The translations under genes and the position numbers were made by a program. The notes under the pieces are model-generated. The model had not been told where the DNA came from. It saw only the letters and a program-made list of their open reading frames with translations, and did not search any database. Source: CAVQEK01 sp963711495 (GTDB taxonomy: Bacteria; Bacteroidota; Bacteroidia; Cytophagales; Cyclobacteriaceae). From it: a stretch of DNA of 64,000 bases. Each line of letters starts with the position of its first letter. The stretch's first letter is position 1. Location: contig CAVQEK010000005.1 in NCBI GenBank assembly GCA_963711495.1, forward strand, positions 248,001-312,000. The letters run 5' to 3'. Positions 44,992-54,665 of the stretch are shown piece after piece.

Positions 44992-47583
44992 TCATTCAAC
45001 TTTAATCTCCACGTTAAAACCCGTCACGATCAACTGTATTAAAAAATGATCGCCTTCCGTGGTGATCTGTTCGGTGCAATTTTGAGCATCAATACTAGGT
45101 TTACCGATACTTTTGGGCCAGACGATATTGATTTCACCAGGGGCGCCACAGATCAACTGCAGTTTTTTCCCGGTAAGATTGATGCGGTCCAGCCAACTGG
45201 TGGAGGAAACAATTTTAATGCCTGTTCCCTTATTGGGAAGAATAAACGCTTCACGCGAAGCATCGGCCATGGGAAACTGGAATGGAAGTTTTAAGGTATC
45301 GTCCTTCAGGGTATATGCATTATCCAGTACACCCAGCATCTTTGAGCTTTCTATTGGAATTTTATATTCATTATCCATGGCGCTGCCGCTAAAGGCAATT
45401 ACCTGTCCGGCCGCCTGTGATGTGTTGACATCAGCATATATTTCCGGAGATGCGCCTATATTACCTTTCTTTTGGGTTATTGTTTCCTGCAGGTATGGTA
45501 AAACGAGTTTTGATTTGTTGACCAACGTACCCACCCTTTTCCGTTGCGATTCGTTCAACACGTCCAGATTTCCCCAGAACCCGCGACCCGCTACCAGGGA
45601 AGTATTGACATTGTACCGCTGGGAAAAATAAGGGAATGCATTCATCGGATAATTGGCGTAGGTAAACAGTTGCAAAGGAATGATGCCATCATAAACATTG
45701 GCAATGGTGCGCATCGACTTGGCCCGGAACTGACTGTAATCGCCATAACCGGAAGCGCCATTGTTCATCCAGAAAAGTTTGCCAGCACTTAATGTCGCCA
45801 GGCCGGGCAAAGAGCGTCGGTCTTCCGTTAGGTCAATCTCGATCACCACATCGGGATTATAGCGCATCAATTCTTCCATGGCCCGCTTTACATAAATCGG
45901 CAAAAGATAGCCGTACCGGGCAATTACTTCTTCCTTAGGGAAACGGTCGTCGCCGTGATATCCTTTTGTCTGATAAGGATAAAATGTATTGATGGCGTCC
46001 CATTTGAAAAAACGTACGCCTTGATCAATTAACCATTTACAGTCCTGAACGAAAAGGGCATAGAATCCACTCACAAAATCAAACGCCGGATGGTCCCACT
46101 GCGCCAGCACCGGATTGCCATCCTGGTCCCTGATCACCCACTCGGGATGCTGTTGATATCGCTCTGCCCGTTTATCAATACCAACAGGGGAAAGCCAGGC
46201 CCCCATGGTCATGCCATAATGCTGCAACGAATCATAAATTGGTTTTAATCCACGGTCCAGCCGGTCATTGGGTTTCCAAACACCCTGCATTTGCTCCCAG
46301 CCATCATCCAGCACAAAAATATCCGCTCCCAAATCATGGGCATTTCTGATCTCTTCGAATATCCGATCATAGGTTAGGACGCCACGCAGATCTTTGCCGT
46401 TGCGCTGTTCATCGCGCTGCATGCCCCAGGTGTTGTAATAAAATTCTGCCTTCCTGGTCTGAGGAAATTCGGTGATCCATTTCAACAGGTAATTGTGCAT
46501 CATCTGTCTGAGCTGATCGGGTTCTTCTCTGGCAAAGAAGCCAGTTGCAGTCCACACACTCTGGTAGGGTGTACCGGCTTTGATCAATTCACCATCCAGG
46601 TATCCTCCGCGGATAATTTCAACACCACTGATCACAGAATTCTCAGCGACCTGCTGGTGAAGCTGTAAAAAATTCAAATAGGTATTCAGTTTATCCACTC
46701 CTTCATCGCCGCTTGCCCCTTGTTTTTCATCGACAATAATTTTAGAGGCTGCAGCGACTTGCCCGTGTACTCCGCCAACTATGACCGGATCGGCGAGGTT
46801 ATCCTGGGAGGCGTGTTCATAGGCCATCAACACGGTGTACCCATTGGTGGAAAACAATCCAAAAGGTCCTTTGAATACCTCCGATCCACCGGTTTTAATT
46901 TCGCGTCTCACTTTTTTTGGATGAAACATGTGGGCCTGGGACAAATTATTATATTTCCCATTGTCCAGCCTTCGGTCGTCATAACTGGAATAGTTGATCG
47001 AATCCAGCACTTCACCACCCCACGTAGCAATCCTGATCTCCTGGCTTTCTACCGGATTATGGTCTTTTTCAAAAGCATATTGCGGAAAAACAAAATGCAA
47101 TTTCCCCTGATACTTGTTCAGTGTATATTCCCTGCCATCTGTGGCCTGCAATTCCAGTTGTTCCCTGATCAAGGTGCTTTCCAGGAATACCTGTTGCCTG
47201 ATGATCAATTTCAAACCTTTCACCGTACCGGAAACTCCTGCGAAATTCAGGGCGTATTCTGTGCCTTTGTTGATCATGATCCGCTGGGAAAAATTGACAA
47301 ACGCCCAGACGGGATCATCACTGGTAATCAACTGGTGATCGATCACAAATTCAAACCAGGGTTTTCGGCGGTTGGTCGATAAAAGCTCACGTTTTCCTCG
47401 CTCAGCAAAAAGTGATACTACTTCAATACTTCCACCCTTTCTTTTGGATATGGCAATTTCCTTGCGCAACACGCCATTGGCTATGGTGATTTCGCGGTTG
47501 GTGACATTGATCTGTGCTGGCAATAAATGGGGATCTACAAGGCTCCAAAAAGTAATTATCAAAAACACAAAAAAATATTTCAT
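44992..47583 (-). CDS. GH36-type alpha-galactosidase-like enzyme, secreted
   Basis: 863 residues from ATG 47583, which begins a signal peptide (MKYFFVFLIITFWSLVDPHLLPAQ, landmarks 1-24); upstream in-frame Met codons give no signal. An N-terminal beta-supersandwich (about 30-360) is followed by a TIM barrel (about 375-690). Clade D-type motifs: YYNTWGMQRDE, ADIFVLDDGWEQMQGVW, GMTMGAWLSPVGI, nucleophile Asp529 in VRFFKWDAIN, and VVIEIDLTEDRR, where a classical GH36 acid/base CxSGGxRxD is not seen, so activity could differ. Its homologues cleave alpha-galactosides. It is the last enzyme of the second PUL, separated from the GH2 gene by a toxin-antitoxin pair. Confidence 0.88.
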   Translation of the reverse strand: MKYFFVFLIITFWSLVDPHLLPAQINVTNREITIANGVLRKEIAISKRKGGSIEVVSLFAERGKRELLSTNRRKPWFEFVIDHQLITSDDPVWAFVNFSQRIMINKGTEYALNFAGVSGTVKGLKLIIRQQVFLESTLIREQLELQATDGREYTLNKYQGKLHFVFPQYAFEKDHNPVESQEIRIATWGGEVLDSINYSSYDDRRLDNGKYNNLSQAHMFHPKKVRREIKTGGSEVFKGPFGLFSTNGYTVLMAYEHASQDNLADPVIVGGVHGQVAAASKIIVDEKQGASGDEGVDKLNTYLNFLQLHQQVAENSVISGVEIIRGGYLDGELIKAGTPYQSVWTATGFFAREEPDQLRQMMHNYLLKWITEFPQTRKAEFYYNTWGMQRDEQRNGKDLRGVLTYDRIFEEIRNAHDLGADIFVLDDGWEQMQGVWKPNDRLDRGLKPIYDSLQHYGMTMGAWLSPVGIDKRAERYQQHPEWVIRDQDGNPVLAQWDHPAFDFVSGFYALFVQDCKWLIDQGVRFFKWDAINTFYPYQTKGYHGDDRFPKEEVIARYGYLLPIYVKRAMEELMRYNPDVVIEIDLTEDRRSLPGLATLSAGKLFWMNNGASGYGDYSQFRAKSMRTIANVYDGIIPLQLFTYANYPMNAFPYFSQRYNVNTSLVAGRGFWGNLDVLNESQRKRVGTLVNKSKLVLPYLQETITQKKGNIGASPEIYADVNTSQAAGQVIAFSGSAMDNEYKIPIESSKMLGVLDNAYTLKDDTLKLPFQFPMADASREAFILPNKGTGIKIVSSTSWLDRINLTGKKLQLICGAPGEINIVWPKSIGKPSIDAQNCTEQITTEGDHFLIQLIVTGFNVEIKVE

Positions 47584-47706
47584 CTGTCTAAATCTTCTAA
47601 TTTTCAATGGTACGGATAGCTTGTCCCAAAATCGATTTGGAAAAACCGCCACTCCAAAAGCCTTTCTCGACATACTCCCGTGTGTCAACATTTTTACATG
47701 GCGGAT

Positions 47707-47796
47707 TCAAGGTTTCAATCTCTCCGGGTCCTGGTAATTATTCCAAAATGTCAGTAAATCTACTTGGGTGCCTTTTACCCTGTAAAAAAGGGTGAT
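47707..47796 (-). pseudogene. C-terminal remnant of the ParE-type toxin beyond its stop
   Basis: The toxin frame continues past the TAA at 47797-47799 without another stop until TGA at 47707-47709. It reads ITLFYRVKGTQVDLLTFWNN and YQDPERLKP, the normal last beta-strands of ParE/RelE toxins. The full frame would be 101 residues with the stop as one extra codon, so a single base change (for example CAA to TAA) explains it. Confidence 0.75.
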
Positions 47797-48012
47797 TTAT
47801 TTTGTTACAGGACATTTCCTGACGTCTTTATAGTCTTTATAGTCTTTATAAGTGGAATATAAGAACGGGTTTTCCCCAATACTGTTAATCACTTCGTCTA
47901 CCCTGTCTAAAAAATTATTGATAACCTCAAGCGTCCACTCCCTGGCTAGATATTCTATATTCTCATTGAAGGTTATTTCTGCCTCGGGCTTCCACTCAAT
48001 ATTATAACTCAT
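47797..48012 (-). CDS. ParE/RelE-type toxin, truncated by in-frame stop
   Basis: 71 residues as read. MSYNIEWKPEAEITFNENI, EVINNFLDRVDEVINSIGENPFLYSTY and VRKCPVTK are the N-terminal helices and first strands of the ParE/RelE plasmid-stabilisation family, normally about 95-100 residues. The chain stops at the point where the last beta-strands should begin, and those strands follow in frame behind the stop. A triple 9-base repeat in the middle encodes YKDYKDYKD where the family usually has one copy, so two insertion events may also have occurred. It overlaps the antitoxin gene by 4 bases (ATGA). It is probably inactive unless the stop is read through. Confidence 0.85.
   Translation of the reverse strand: MSYNIEWKPEAEITFNENIEYLAREWTLEVINNFLDRVDEVINSIGENPFLYSTYKDYKDYKDVRKCPVTK
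47824..47850. repeat. triple 9-bp tandem repeat inside the toxin gene
   Basis: GTCTTTATA occurs three times without interruption (47824-47832, 47833-47841, 47842-47850); on the coding strand it is TATAAAGAC, adding Tyr-Lys-Asp units. Such short repeats expand or contract by slippage in steps that preserve the frame. Confidence 0.95.
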
Positions 48013-48236
48013 ATTTTATACCGGTCGCGCAACTCCACCATTACTTCTTTGTGAGGTCGGCCTTCTCCCCTGTCTGATTGTTCCAAACCTTTTTTTATAG
48101 ATACTTCCAGTGGATCGGATTGAACGGATTTATTTAGTGCATAATCCAGCATATTTCTGATGGCTCTCACCAGATGAATGTCATCTACCAGTTCAAACTT
48201 TTTGATAACCGCCTTTTTTTCTGTTTCCAGGCTCAT
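48009..48236 (-). CDS. antitoxin of the ParE-type module
   Basis: 75 residues, charged and helical: MSLETEKKAVIKKFELVDDIHLVRAI, then LDYALNKSVQSDPLEVSIKKGL and a tail KEVMVELRDRYKI. The pattern of a helical N-terminus and a C-terminal KEVM...RYK tail directly upstream of, and overlapping, a ParE-type toxin is typical of Bacteroidota ParE partners. It should bind and neutralise the toxin and may repress the promoter. Located between GH2 and GH36 of the second PUL, on the same strand. Confidence 0.82.
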   Translation of the reverse strand: MSLETEKKAVIKKFELVDDIHLVRAIRNMLDYALNKSVQSDPLEVSIKKGLEQSDRGEGRPHKEVMVELRDRYKI

Positions 48237-48446
48237 AATCTTATAATATTAAGTTTTGTTAAAGATAACGATTTCATGGTATTTTTAAGTTTTTCTACTG
48301 TCGGAATCTTAATTATAGCAGGATCAATCCCATCACTAAAATTCCTATTTGGATTTTGACAATCCGACTTCAACAAGCCAAAGTGATTCAAATACGCTGC
48401 GTCCCTGCGGAGGTTCTGCTTAGAAAAAGAACAACTCCTGAAAACA

Positions 48447-51400
48447 CTATTCACTAAACGGCTTCACTTTAAAAGTAAACCGGTAAACCTGGGGTGTTAC
48501 CCGGTATTTGTCCAGAACTGAAATAGCCGTGCCGCCTACACCGCTGGTTTCGTAATCAAAATTAAAAGTAATTCCATCCTGTTTCAGCAATTGATATGGA
48601 TATTTTGCCCTGGATAAATTGTCGGTACTGAACGGATGGGCACTGAAGTTAAATAGTGCACTATCTCCGCTGAATTCGAGTCCAACGCCTGCATCACTTT
48701 CGAGTTTCACCCATCGCACATCGCTGCGATTTCCATAATCCTGGGGCATCAGATAAGGTTCAACCATGTTGTTTACTGTACTTTCATAAACACCAATTTT
48801 TGCTCCGGTCTTCCGGTCCGGATAATTCTCAAATGGCCCACGGCCGTACCAAATCACTTTTTGCAGGTCATTATTCAAAATCCAATCATTACCCGCTTTC
48901 GGAAGCCAGAGGGGCATGTATCCCTGTGGTGTGACAGTATGATTTATGGTGATTTCACCCGTGCCATCAATCGTATAAACATAGTGATTGTCAAAAGCCG
49001 TCTTATAATCGATCCCATCAGCGTGGTCAAAAACTTCAATCATAACCTGATTTTTATCCTGTTTGATCACTTTAATGTCATCCAAACCAAAGCTCAAATG
49101 ATCCATGCCATAGGTATACCAGCCACCAGCCGGGAACTGACCCATACCCGGCTGGTGATTCATGAGGTTGGCATGCCATGTGGCCCAAAGATCCATGTCA
49201 TTGGCCAGCGGCGCACGCCAAACATTCAGCCTCGGACCCTGGCTGATCATTTGAACTCCTTTGTAAATTAACGAAACCAGTTGTCCGGTTTTACGGCTGA
49301 AACTATAGATAAAATCCTGACCAGTGATCACATACGAATTTGATGTTTTTTCCAGTGCCAATTCCGGTTGCTGGATTTTGGATGCTTTTTCGGGAGATTT
49401 GTGCCAGGGCAGTTCCATCTGGTCCCAGGTAATTTCAAAACCCGCTTTCGCCCAGGGTTTATCCTCTTTAGACTTAAAACTGACCAACAACTGATAGTCA
49501 ACGCCTGACTCAATGGCCGGTTTGTGATATGGAACATTCACTGTAGTTTTTTCTAACGGGTCCAAAGAAATATCCAAATTCCCGTGTTCAATCATTTTTC
49601 CATTGGCTTGAAGTTCCCACGAACCTTGCAGTGCATTTAGGTTGGTAAAATGATGGCGGTTCCAGACTTCAACCTTACCGCTTTCAGCATCGAGCAATCT
49701 AATTTTAACAGGCTGTGTTGATTTTTTTATCTGCCAAAGTTCCGGTTGCGGTGTGCGGTTCGGCCAAATCACACCGTAAGTTCGTCCGCCAATTCCCAAA
49801 CTAAAAAAGTCTCCTTGTTGCTGAATCTCATCAAAATCTAACCACAATTGGGCCTGTTGTTTCAAATCGAGTGAGGACGCTAACAGTTCATCAATGGGTA
49901 TTGCTCTATTAAATATGGCAGTTCGGTCAAAGATTGCATTGCTCATCTTACCCGGATATTCCTGGCCATCAATGTCGGAGATCCACCCGATGTTTACCGG
50001 AAAAGGTTTATTGGCGATGGATTCCGAATATTCCTTACTGTCCATTTTCTTTCCATCAATATAAATGTCCATGGTTTGACCGTCGTAAATGCCCGCCAGA
50101 TGATGCCAATGATCCGTCCAGTCGTCAGGGAGGGCTACTGATAGCTCGACTTTGTGATTGCCGGTTAAATAAAACATCAGTGAATCTTCCGTAAACTGAT
50201 TTAGGCCAAACTGGTAACTGCCTTTGGTGATGAGTGGCCCATAACCATTCCATTTCCTGGGATACAGCCACATGGACAGCGTCAATTGATTTCCGGTAAT
50301 GTCCAGTGCCGGATCCCTGTAAGTTTCAATCCACTCATCGTACCCGCTCAAAGCTACGGCTTTCCCAAATTTACCCTCGACCAGCTTTCCCCGGCCTTTA
50401 ATGGAGGTGTTGATATGATTTTGTGAATCATCCATTAACAACCTTACCGGTTCCCTTATCCCCGGACTGACCCAGTCCCAAACAGCACCACCTGATATTC
50501 TTGGATAAGCATAAATCAGGTCCCAATATTCGTCAAGTGCTCCGGCGCCATTGCCGGTAGCCGCCACGTATTCATCCATAAAAGAAGGTCGTGGATCCTG
50601 GCTTTCAGGTACTTCACCTACTCTGGTTTTAAGCTCATATGGCGTCGGGTATCGAGGTCCAATGATATCTTCACAGGGTACCTCATTTTTCCAGGCAGCA
50701 TCATCGGTATTGCCTCCATACATAAATATTCGCGTTGGGTCCAGTCTTTTTCCTTCCCTGATCACCTCACAAATATTATTGCCTTCACCACTTTCATTAC
50801 CCGCGCTCCAGAAAATAATTGAAGGGTGATTACGGTCGCGCAATACCATACCCGTTACCCGGTCAACATAGGCATCCCGCCATTCCGGCTTCTCCGAAAC
50901 ATACTGAGTGGCATGCGATTCGTCACCAGTTTCATCAACAATATAAATGCCCATTTCATCGGCAAGGTTCAGATATTCAATGTTTGGGGGATAATGGGAC
51001 GTGCGTACACAATTGATGTTGAATTGTTTCATTAATGTGAAATCCTTGCGGATTGTTTCAACATTCATGGTGTGTCCCAACTCCGGATGCTGCATGTGGC
51101 TGTTGACGCCATTCAGTTTTATGGGCACCCCATTTACAAAGATCGCCTGATGTTTTACCTCTACCTTTTTAAAACCGATACGGTCGCCAAGCACCTCCAC
51201 AACTTTTCCGTCAGGATCGATCAACTCCAGTATGATATGATATAAGTTGGGAAATTCCGCAGACCATTTATTTGGATCGCTCACGATACCACTCAAATGT
51301 ATCATCGTTTTATCGTCGATACCAACATCCACCGGATCAGACTTCAACGTGATAATGGGAGTATTTACATTTTTGAAGAATAATTTTTCCTGAACCCCAA

Positions 51401-52259
51401 AACCTTTAACCGCTTGGGAATTATAATTTCTTAATTCGACCAGACAGTTAAACGTTGCATTTTTATATTGATCATCAAGATCAGAAGTTATATAATAATC
51501 CCTGATGTGTACTTGCGGCGTGGCCAACAAATATACATCCCTGAATATTCCGGCTAATCGCCAAAAATCCTGGTCCTCAAGATACGTACCGTCAGAATAT
51601 TTGGTGACCATGATGGCAAGAACATTTTTACCGGGTTTCACCAATTCGGTAATATCATACTCCGCCGGTTCATTGGCACCCTGATTGTATCCCACTTCCT
51701 TTCCATTCACCCAGACAAAAGACGCACTGGTGGCCGCTTCAATGCGCAAAAAAATCTTACGGTTTTTCCAATTGGCCGGAATCGAGAAATATTTCCGGTA
51801 AGTCCCTGTAGGATTGTAATCGTGGGGAATACGTGGCGGATCAGACGGAAAAGGCTGGGAAACATTGCGAAAAACCGGATCACCATAGCCCTGCATTTCC
51901 CAGTTGCCAGGAACGTTGATATCATCCCAATTTGAGTCTTTATAATTGCGCTCGAAAAAATCTTTGGGTACTGTATATGGATTTTCCTGCCATTGGAATT
52001 TCCATTGGCCATTGAGCGATTGATATCCCGACGAATTACTCCAATTTCCCTCCATTGCTTCTTGTGCATTACTAAATGGCACCAAAGGCACATGGCCAGG
52101 TTCCTGGTTCACCGTAAATACACCCGGATCTTCAATAAATTGATCAATGTGGCTCAAAAAATCATGTTGTTGTGCCATTGAGTATTGCCCAATGAATAGG
52201 CCGATGATTACGGCTAAAAAAAAATTCGATCTCATGTGTTTAAAAATTTTGTGCTTCAT
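48447..52259 (-). CDS. GH2 beta-galactosidase with LamG insertion, secreted
   Basis: 1270 residues, longer than the usual about 1,030 of LacZ-type enzymes. Signal peptide about 1-29 (LFIGQYSMAQ); the ATG at codon 9 is an alternative start. Order: sugar-binding domain (50-250, WKFQWQENPYTVPKDFFE; VPGNWEMQGYGDP), Ig-like domain, TIM barrel with INCVRTSHYPPN, acid/base Glu489 in WSAGNESGEG and nucleophile Glu563 in FMDEYVAATGNG. An inserted concanavalin/LamG domain spans about 620-800 (KLVEGKFGKAVALSGYDEWIE; HHLAGIYDGQTMDIYIDGKKM). Then the second Ig-like and C-terminal beta-sandwich domain (980-1270; YGRGPFENYPDRKTGA). Expected to remove terminal beta-galactose; the LamG domain could bind the glycan. 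Part of the GH42-GH2-GH36 enzyme set. Confidence 0.93.
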   Translation of the reverse strand: MKHKIFKHMRSNFFLAVIIGLFIGQYSMAQQHDFLSHIDQFIEDPGVFTVNQEPGHVPLVPFSNAQEAMEGNWSNSSGYQSLNGQWKFQWQENPYTVPKDFFERNYKDSNWDDINVPGNWEMQGYGDPVFRNVSQPFPSDPPRIPHDYNPTGTYRKYFSIPANWKNRKIFLRIEAATSASFVWVNGKEVGYNQGANEPAEYDITELVKPGKNVLAIMVTKYSDGTYLEDQDFWRLAGIFRDVYLLATPQVHIRDYYITSDLDDQYKNATFNCLVELRNYNSQAVKGFGVQEKLFFKNVNTPIITLKSDPVDVGIDDKTMIHLSGIVSDPNKWSAEFPNLYHIILELIDPDGKVVEVLGDRIGFKKVEVKHQAIFVNGVPIKLNGVNSHMQHPELGHTMNVETIRKDFTLMKQFNINCVRTSHYPPNIEYLNLADEMGIYIVDETGDESHATQYVSEKPEWRDAYVDRVTGMVLRDRNHPSIIFWSAGNESGEGNNICEVIREGKRLDPTRIFMYGGNTDDAAWKNEVPCEDIIGPRYPTPYELKTRVGEVPESQDPRPSFMDEYVAATGNGAGALDEYWDLIYAYPRISGGAVWDWVSPGIREPVRLLMDDSQNHINTSIKGRGKLVEGKFGKAVALSGYDEWIETYRDPALDITGNQLTLSMWLYPRKWNGYGPLITKGSYQFGLNQFTEDSLMFYLTGNHKVELSVALPDDWTDHWHHLAGIYDGQTMDIYIDGKKMDSKEYSESIANKPFPVNIGWISDIDGQEYPGKMSNAIFDRTAIFNRAIPIDELLASSLDLKQQAQLWLDFDEIQQQGDFFSLGIGGRTYGVIWPNRTPQPELWQIKKSTQPVKIRLLDAESGKVEVWNRHHFTNLNALQGSWELQANGKMIEHGNLDISLDPLEKTTVNVPYHKPAIESGVDYQLLVSFKSKEDKPWAKAGFEITWDQMELPWHKSPEKASKIQQPELALEKTSNSYVITGQDFIYSFSRKTGQLVSLIYKGVQMISQGPRLNVWRAPLANDMDLWATWHANLMNHQPGMGQFPAGGWYTYGMDHLSFGLDDIKVIKQDKNQVMIEVFDHADGIDYKTAFDNHYVYTIDGTGEITINHTVTPQGYMPLWLPKAGNDWILNNDLQKVIWYGRGPFENYPDRKTGAKIGVYESTVNNMVEPYLMPQDYGNRSDVRWVKLESDAGVGLEFSGDSALFNFSAHPFSTDNLSRAKYPYQLLKQDGITFNFDYETSGVGGTAISVLDKYRVTPQVYRFTFKVKPFSE

Positions 52260-52308
52260 TGATCAATGTGGATATTTTCAAAGATTTCGTCATTGAAAAA
52301 AGAAAGAA

Positions 52309-54378
52309 TTATTTCTCTTCAATGATTTTAACGCCCCAAGGTTCCAGATTTAATTGATCATTTTGATTGATGTCCTTATTATCCAAAAGTTCCTTGCCAT
52401 TGCCAAATGGATATCGGGTTGTTTGTTCTATATCAGAATAGTTGAATATATAATGGATTGATTTATTCCTGTCGTTGGTCCCGGAGCGAACGATAATGGG
52501 AAAAACCAATTGCTGTGCCAGGTGGTTGATCCCTGCATCCATGACAGCCTTTCTCATCACAACCTGCATCAGATCATCACTCAATACCGTGCCGATATAA
52601 ATTAATTGACCATTCCCAAATTGGTTGCTGGTGATAGCAGGATATTTACCCCAATGTTTATCATCATAATAAGCCAATGGTTTAGCTGTTTCCGGTATGA
52701 TAAATTCCGCCCAATCCCTCACCTTGTTTTCACGATCTCCTACATGGAACGGATCATCTTTTAGGGAAGTCGGATCGATATTGGCAAACTCCTGATAATA
52801 AAAGCCACAAGCCTGCCGCAATGGTCCGGGCATCAGCTCAGGCCGGATTGCCGAGTTCTCGTTGCAAAACCCGCTTTTCATCCCCATCACCACGTGACCT
52901 CCATTCTTGACATAATCACTGATCCGGTGAAGCAAGGAATCGGTGGCGATATATAAAGGCGGAATAACCAGCAACTTATATTTGCTGAAATCATCCCTTT
53001 CAAGAATAATGTCCGATTCTACATTTTGTTTGTACAACGCAATGTGCATCGGCTTCAACCACTGACTGGAATATGCGCCATGCTGATCGGTGTATTTCTG
53101 ATATTCCAGTCCGTAATAGGAATCTCCACTGAACAATATGGCCACCTGGTTATTTTTCTTCAAATTGACCAGTTCGGGTCCGATCTCTTGCAACTCATGA
53201 GCGGTACGGCTTACCTCCCGATAGGCCCTGTTGGGCTGTAAATCGTGACTCAATACCCCCTTCCAATATTGCTCCTGTCCATTGTGGATGGAATGCCAGT
53301 GCCAGTATTCTACCATGTTGGCACCGGAAGCAAGATGAGCATAAACATTCATGCGGAGTTGACCATCGTAGGGTGGTTTCTGCGTTTTGGAATCCCAACC
53401 CGTTGTTTGGGCGTTGGTTTCGGTGACCAGGTAATTTCTTTTTTTGATGCCCCTGAAATAATCTCCCACAAAAGCAATGTCTTCGCCGTCTAAGCGATCT
53501 TCCACCGGATGGTACACATTCACGGCCATCAAATCCATGTATTTAGCTGTTGCCGGATGATCGATATCCTGGATTGGTGGCATAAAACAGTGTGTGATGA
53601 ATTGATCGGGTCTTTTGTATTCAGCCACAATTTTTGATTGCCAGGTAAGAAAATCAGCGATCATTTGTCTTTCGTACCGTTTCCATTCCAGTTTGTAAGA
53701 AGGGTTGGTAGCGCCATCCCTGGCAGGAAATTCTTCCCAGGTGTTGATGTTCATTCCCCAATAGTTCAAACCCCAGGCTTTGTTCAAAGCTTCGAGCGTT
53801 TTAAATTTATTTTTAACATGGTTTACATACCCCACAAACACATCCCGGTTATTGGCATTTCTGGTCAGGGTTTCATTATCAACCTGAAAGCCAATAATGG
53901 CGGGATGTTTGGCAAAATGCTCCATCATTTTTCGGATGATCCGTTGGCAATAGAATAAGTATGTAGGATTGCTGATGTCCATATTTTGACGGATGCCGTA
54001 GTAAGCATGTCCTCCACCTGGATATTCAATCAAAATTTCAGGATGCTCGTGTGCCAGCCATGCAGGTATAGAATAAGTAGGTGTTCCCAGTATGACCTTT
54101 ATTCCCGCTTCATGCATTTTATCCAATATCCTGTCCATCCAGGCAAACTCAAATTCTCCCTCTCGGGGTTCAAACAAACTCCAGGTAGACTCGCCAACCC
54201 TTACCACAGTGATCCCGGCATCTTTCATCATTTGAATATCTTTGTCGAGCCTTTCGTAGGGCATGTATTCGTGGTAGTAGGCAACCCCATAAAGGACATT
54301 GTCAAATTTAACCTGTGCCTGGGATTTGAGGCATAAAAGTGTTAGCAGCACGCTAACAATGATGGTTTTCCTGGTCAT
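52309..54378 (-). CDS. GH42 beta-galactosidase, secreted
   Basis: 689 residues from ATG 54378, which starts a signal peptide (MTRKTIIVSVLLTLLCLKSQAQ, landmarks 1-22); an earlier in-frame start at 54411 adds 11 residues of no signal character. GH42 features: GVAYYHEYMPYERLDKDIQMMKDAGI at the barrel start, acid/base Glu169 in GFQVDNE, GANMVEYWHWHSIHNG, and nucleophile Glu320 in YLVTETN. The trimer-type A-domain is followed by a B-domain (ALYKQNVESDIIL; LLVIPPLYIAT) and a C-terminal small beta domain. It hydrolyses beta-D-galactosides. The insertion element lies 231 bases upstream of its start, so its transcription may depend on a promoter in or next to that element. Confidence 0.93.
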   Translation of the reverse strand: MTRKTIIVSVLLTLLCLKSQAQVKFDNVLYGVAYYHEYMPYERLDKDIQMMKDAGITVVRVGESTWSLFEPREGEFEFAWMDRILDKMHEAGIKVILGTPTYSIPAWLAHEHPEILIEYPGGGHAYYGIRQNMDISNPTYLFYCQRIIRKMMEHFAKHPAIIGFQVDNETLTRNANNRDVFVGYVNHVKNKFKTLEALNKAWGLNYWGMNINTWEEFPARDGATNPSYKLEWKRYERQMIADFLTWQSKIVAEYKRPDQFITHCFMPPIQDIDHPATAKYMDLMAVNVYHPVEDRLDGEDIAFVGDYFRGIKKRNYLVTETNAQTTGWDSKTQKPPYDGQLRMNVYAHLASGANMVEYWHWHSIHNGQEQYWKGVLSHDLQPNRAYREVSRTAHELQEIGPELVNLKKNNQVAILFSGDSYYGLEYQKYTDQHGAYSSQWLKPMHIALYKQNVESDIILERDDFSKYKLLVIPPLYIATDSLLHRISDYVKNGGHVVMGMKSGFCNENSAIRPELMPGPLRQACGFYYQEFANIDPTSLKDDPFHVGDRENKVRDWAEFIIPETAKPLAYYDDKHWGKYPAITSNQFGNGQLIYIGTVLSDDLMQVVMRKAVMDAGINHLAQQLVFPIIVRSGTNDRNKSIHYIFNYSDIEQTTRYPFGNGKELLDNKDINQNDQLNLEPWGVKIIEEK

Positions 54379-54665
54379 TTTTTCATGTTTTAAAATTACA
54401 GAAAACAGCAATTGGGTTTAGGATTCGTAAGATCTTAAATACCTGTAAAAATACAAATGGTAACTGGCTGGAAAATTTGACAGGTTGTAAATATAGTTTT
54501 AATGATTGAATTTTGAAATGTTGAATCGAAACGGAAATAGGCTCTGCTGGGAAGCAACCTATCAGGGATAGATTCATCCGACCGAAATGGTTTTGAAGCC
54601 TCACCCTAGGTGAGGTTTCTTTTTTAATGCCCATTTTGGGAGTGGCATGCCTAAGAAAATCCATT

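Noticed and set aside
47824..47850. CRISPR-like repeat
   Set aside because: It is a 9-bp tandem repeat inside a coding frame without spacers.
48233..48454. 73-codon minus-strand frame upstream of the antitoxin
   Set aside because: Overlaps the antitoxin start and the end of the GH2 gene, has no domain and probably covers the module's promoter region.
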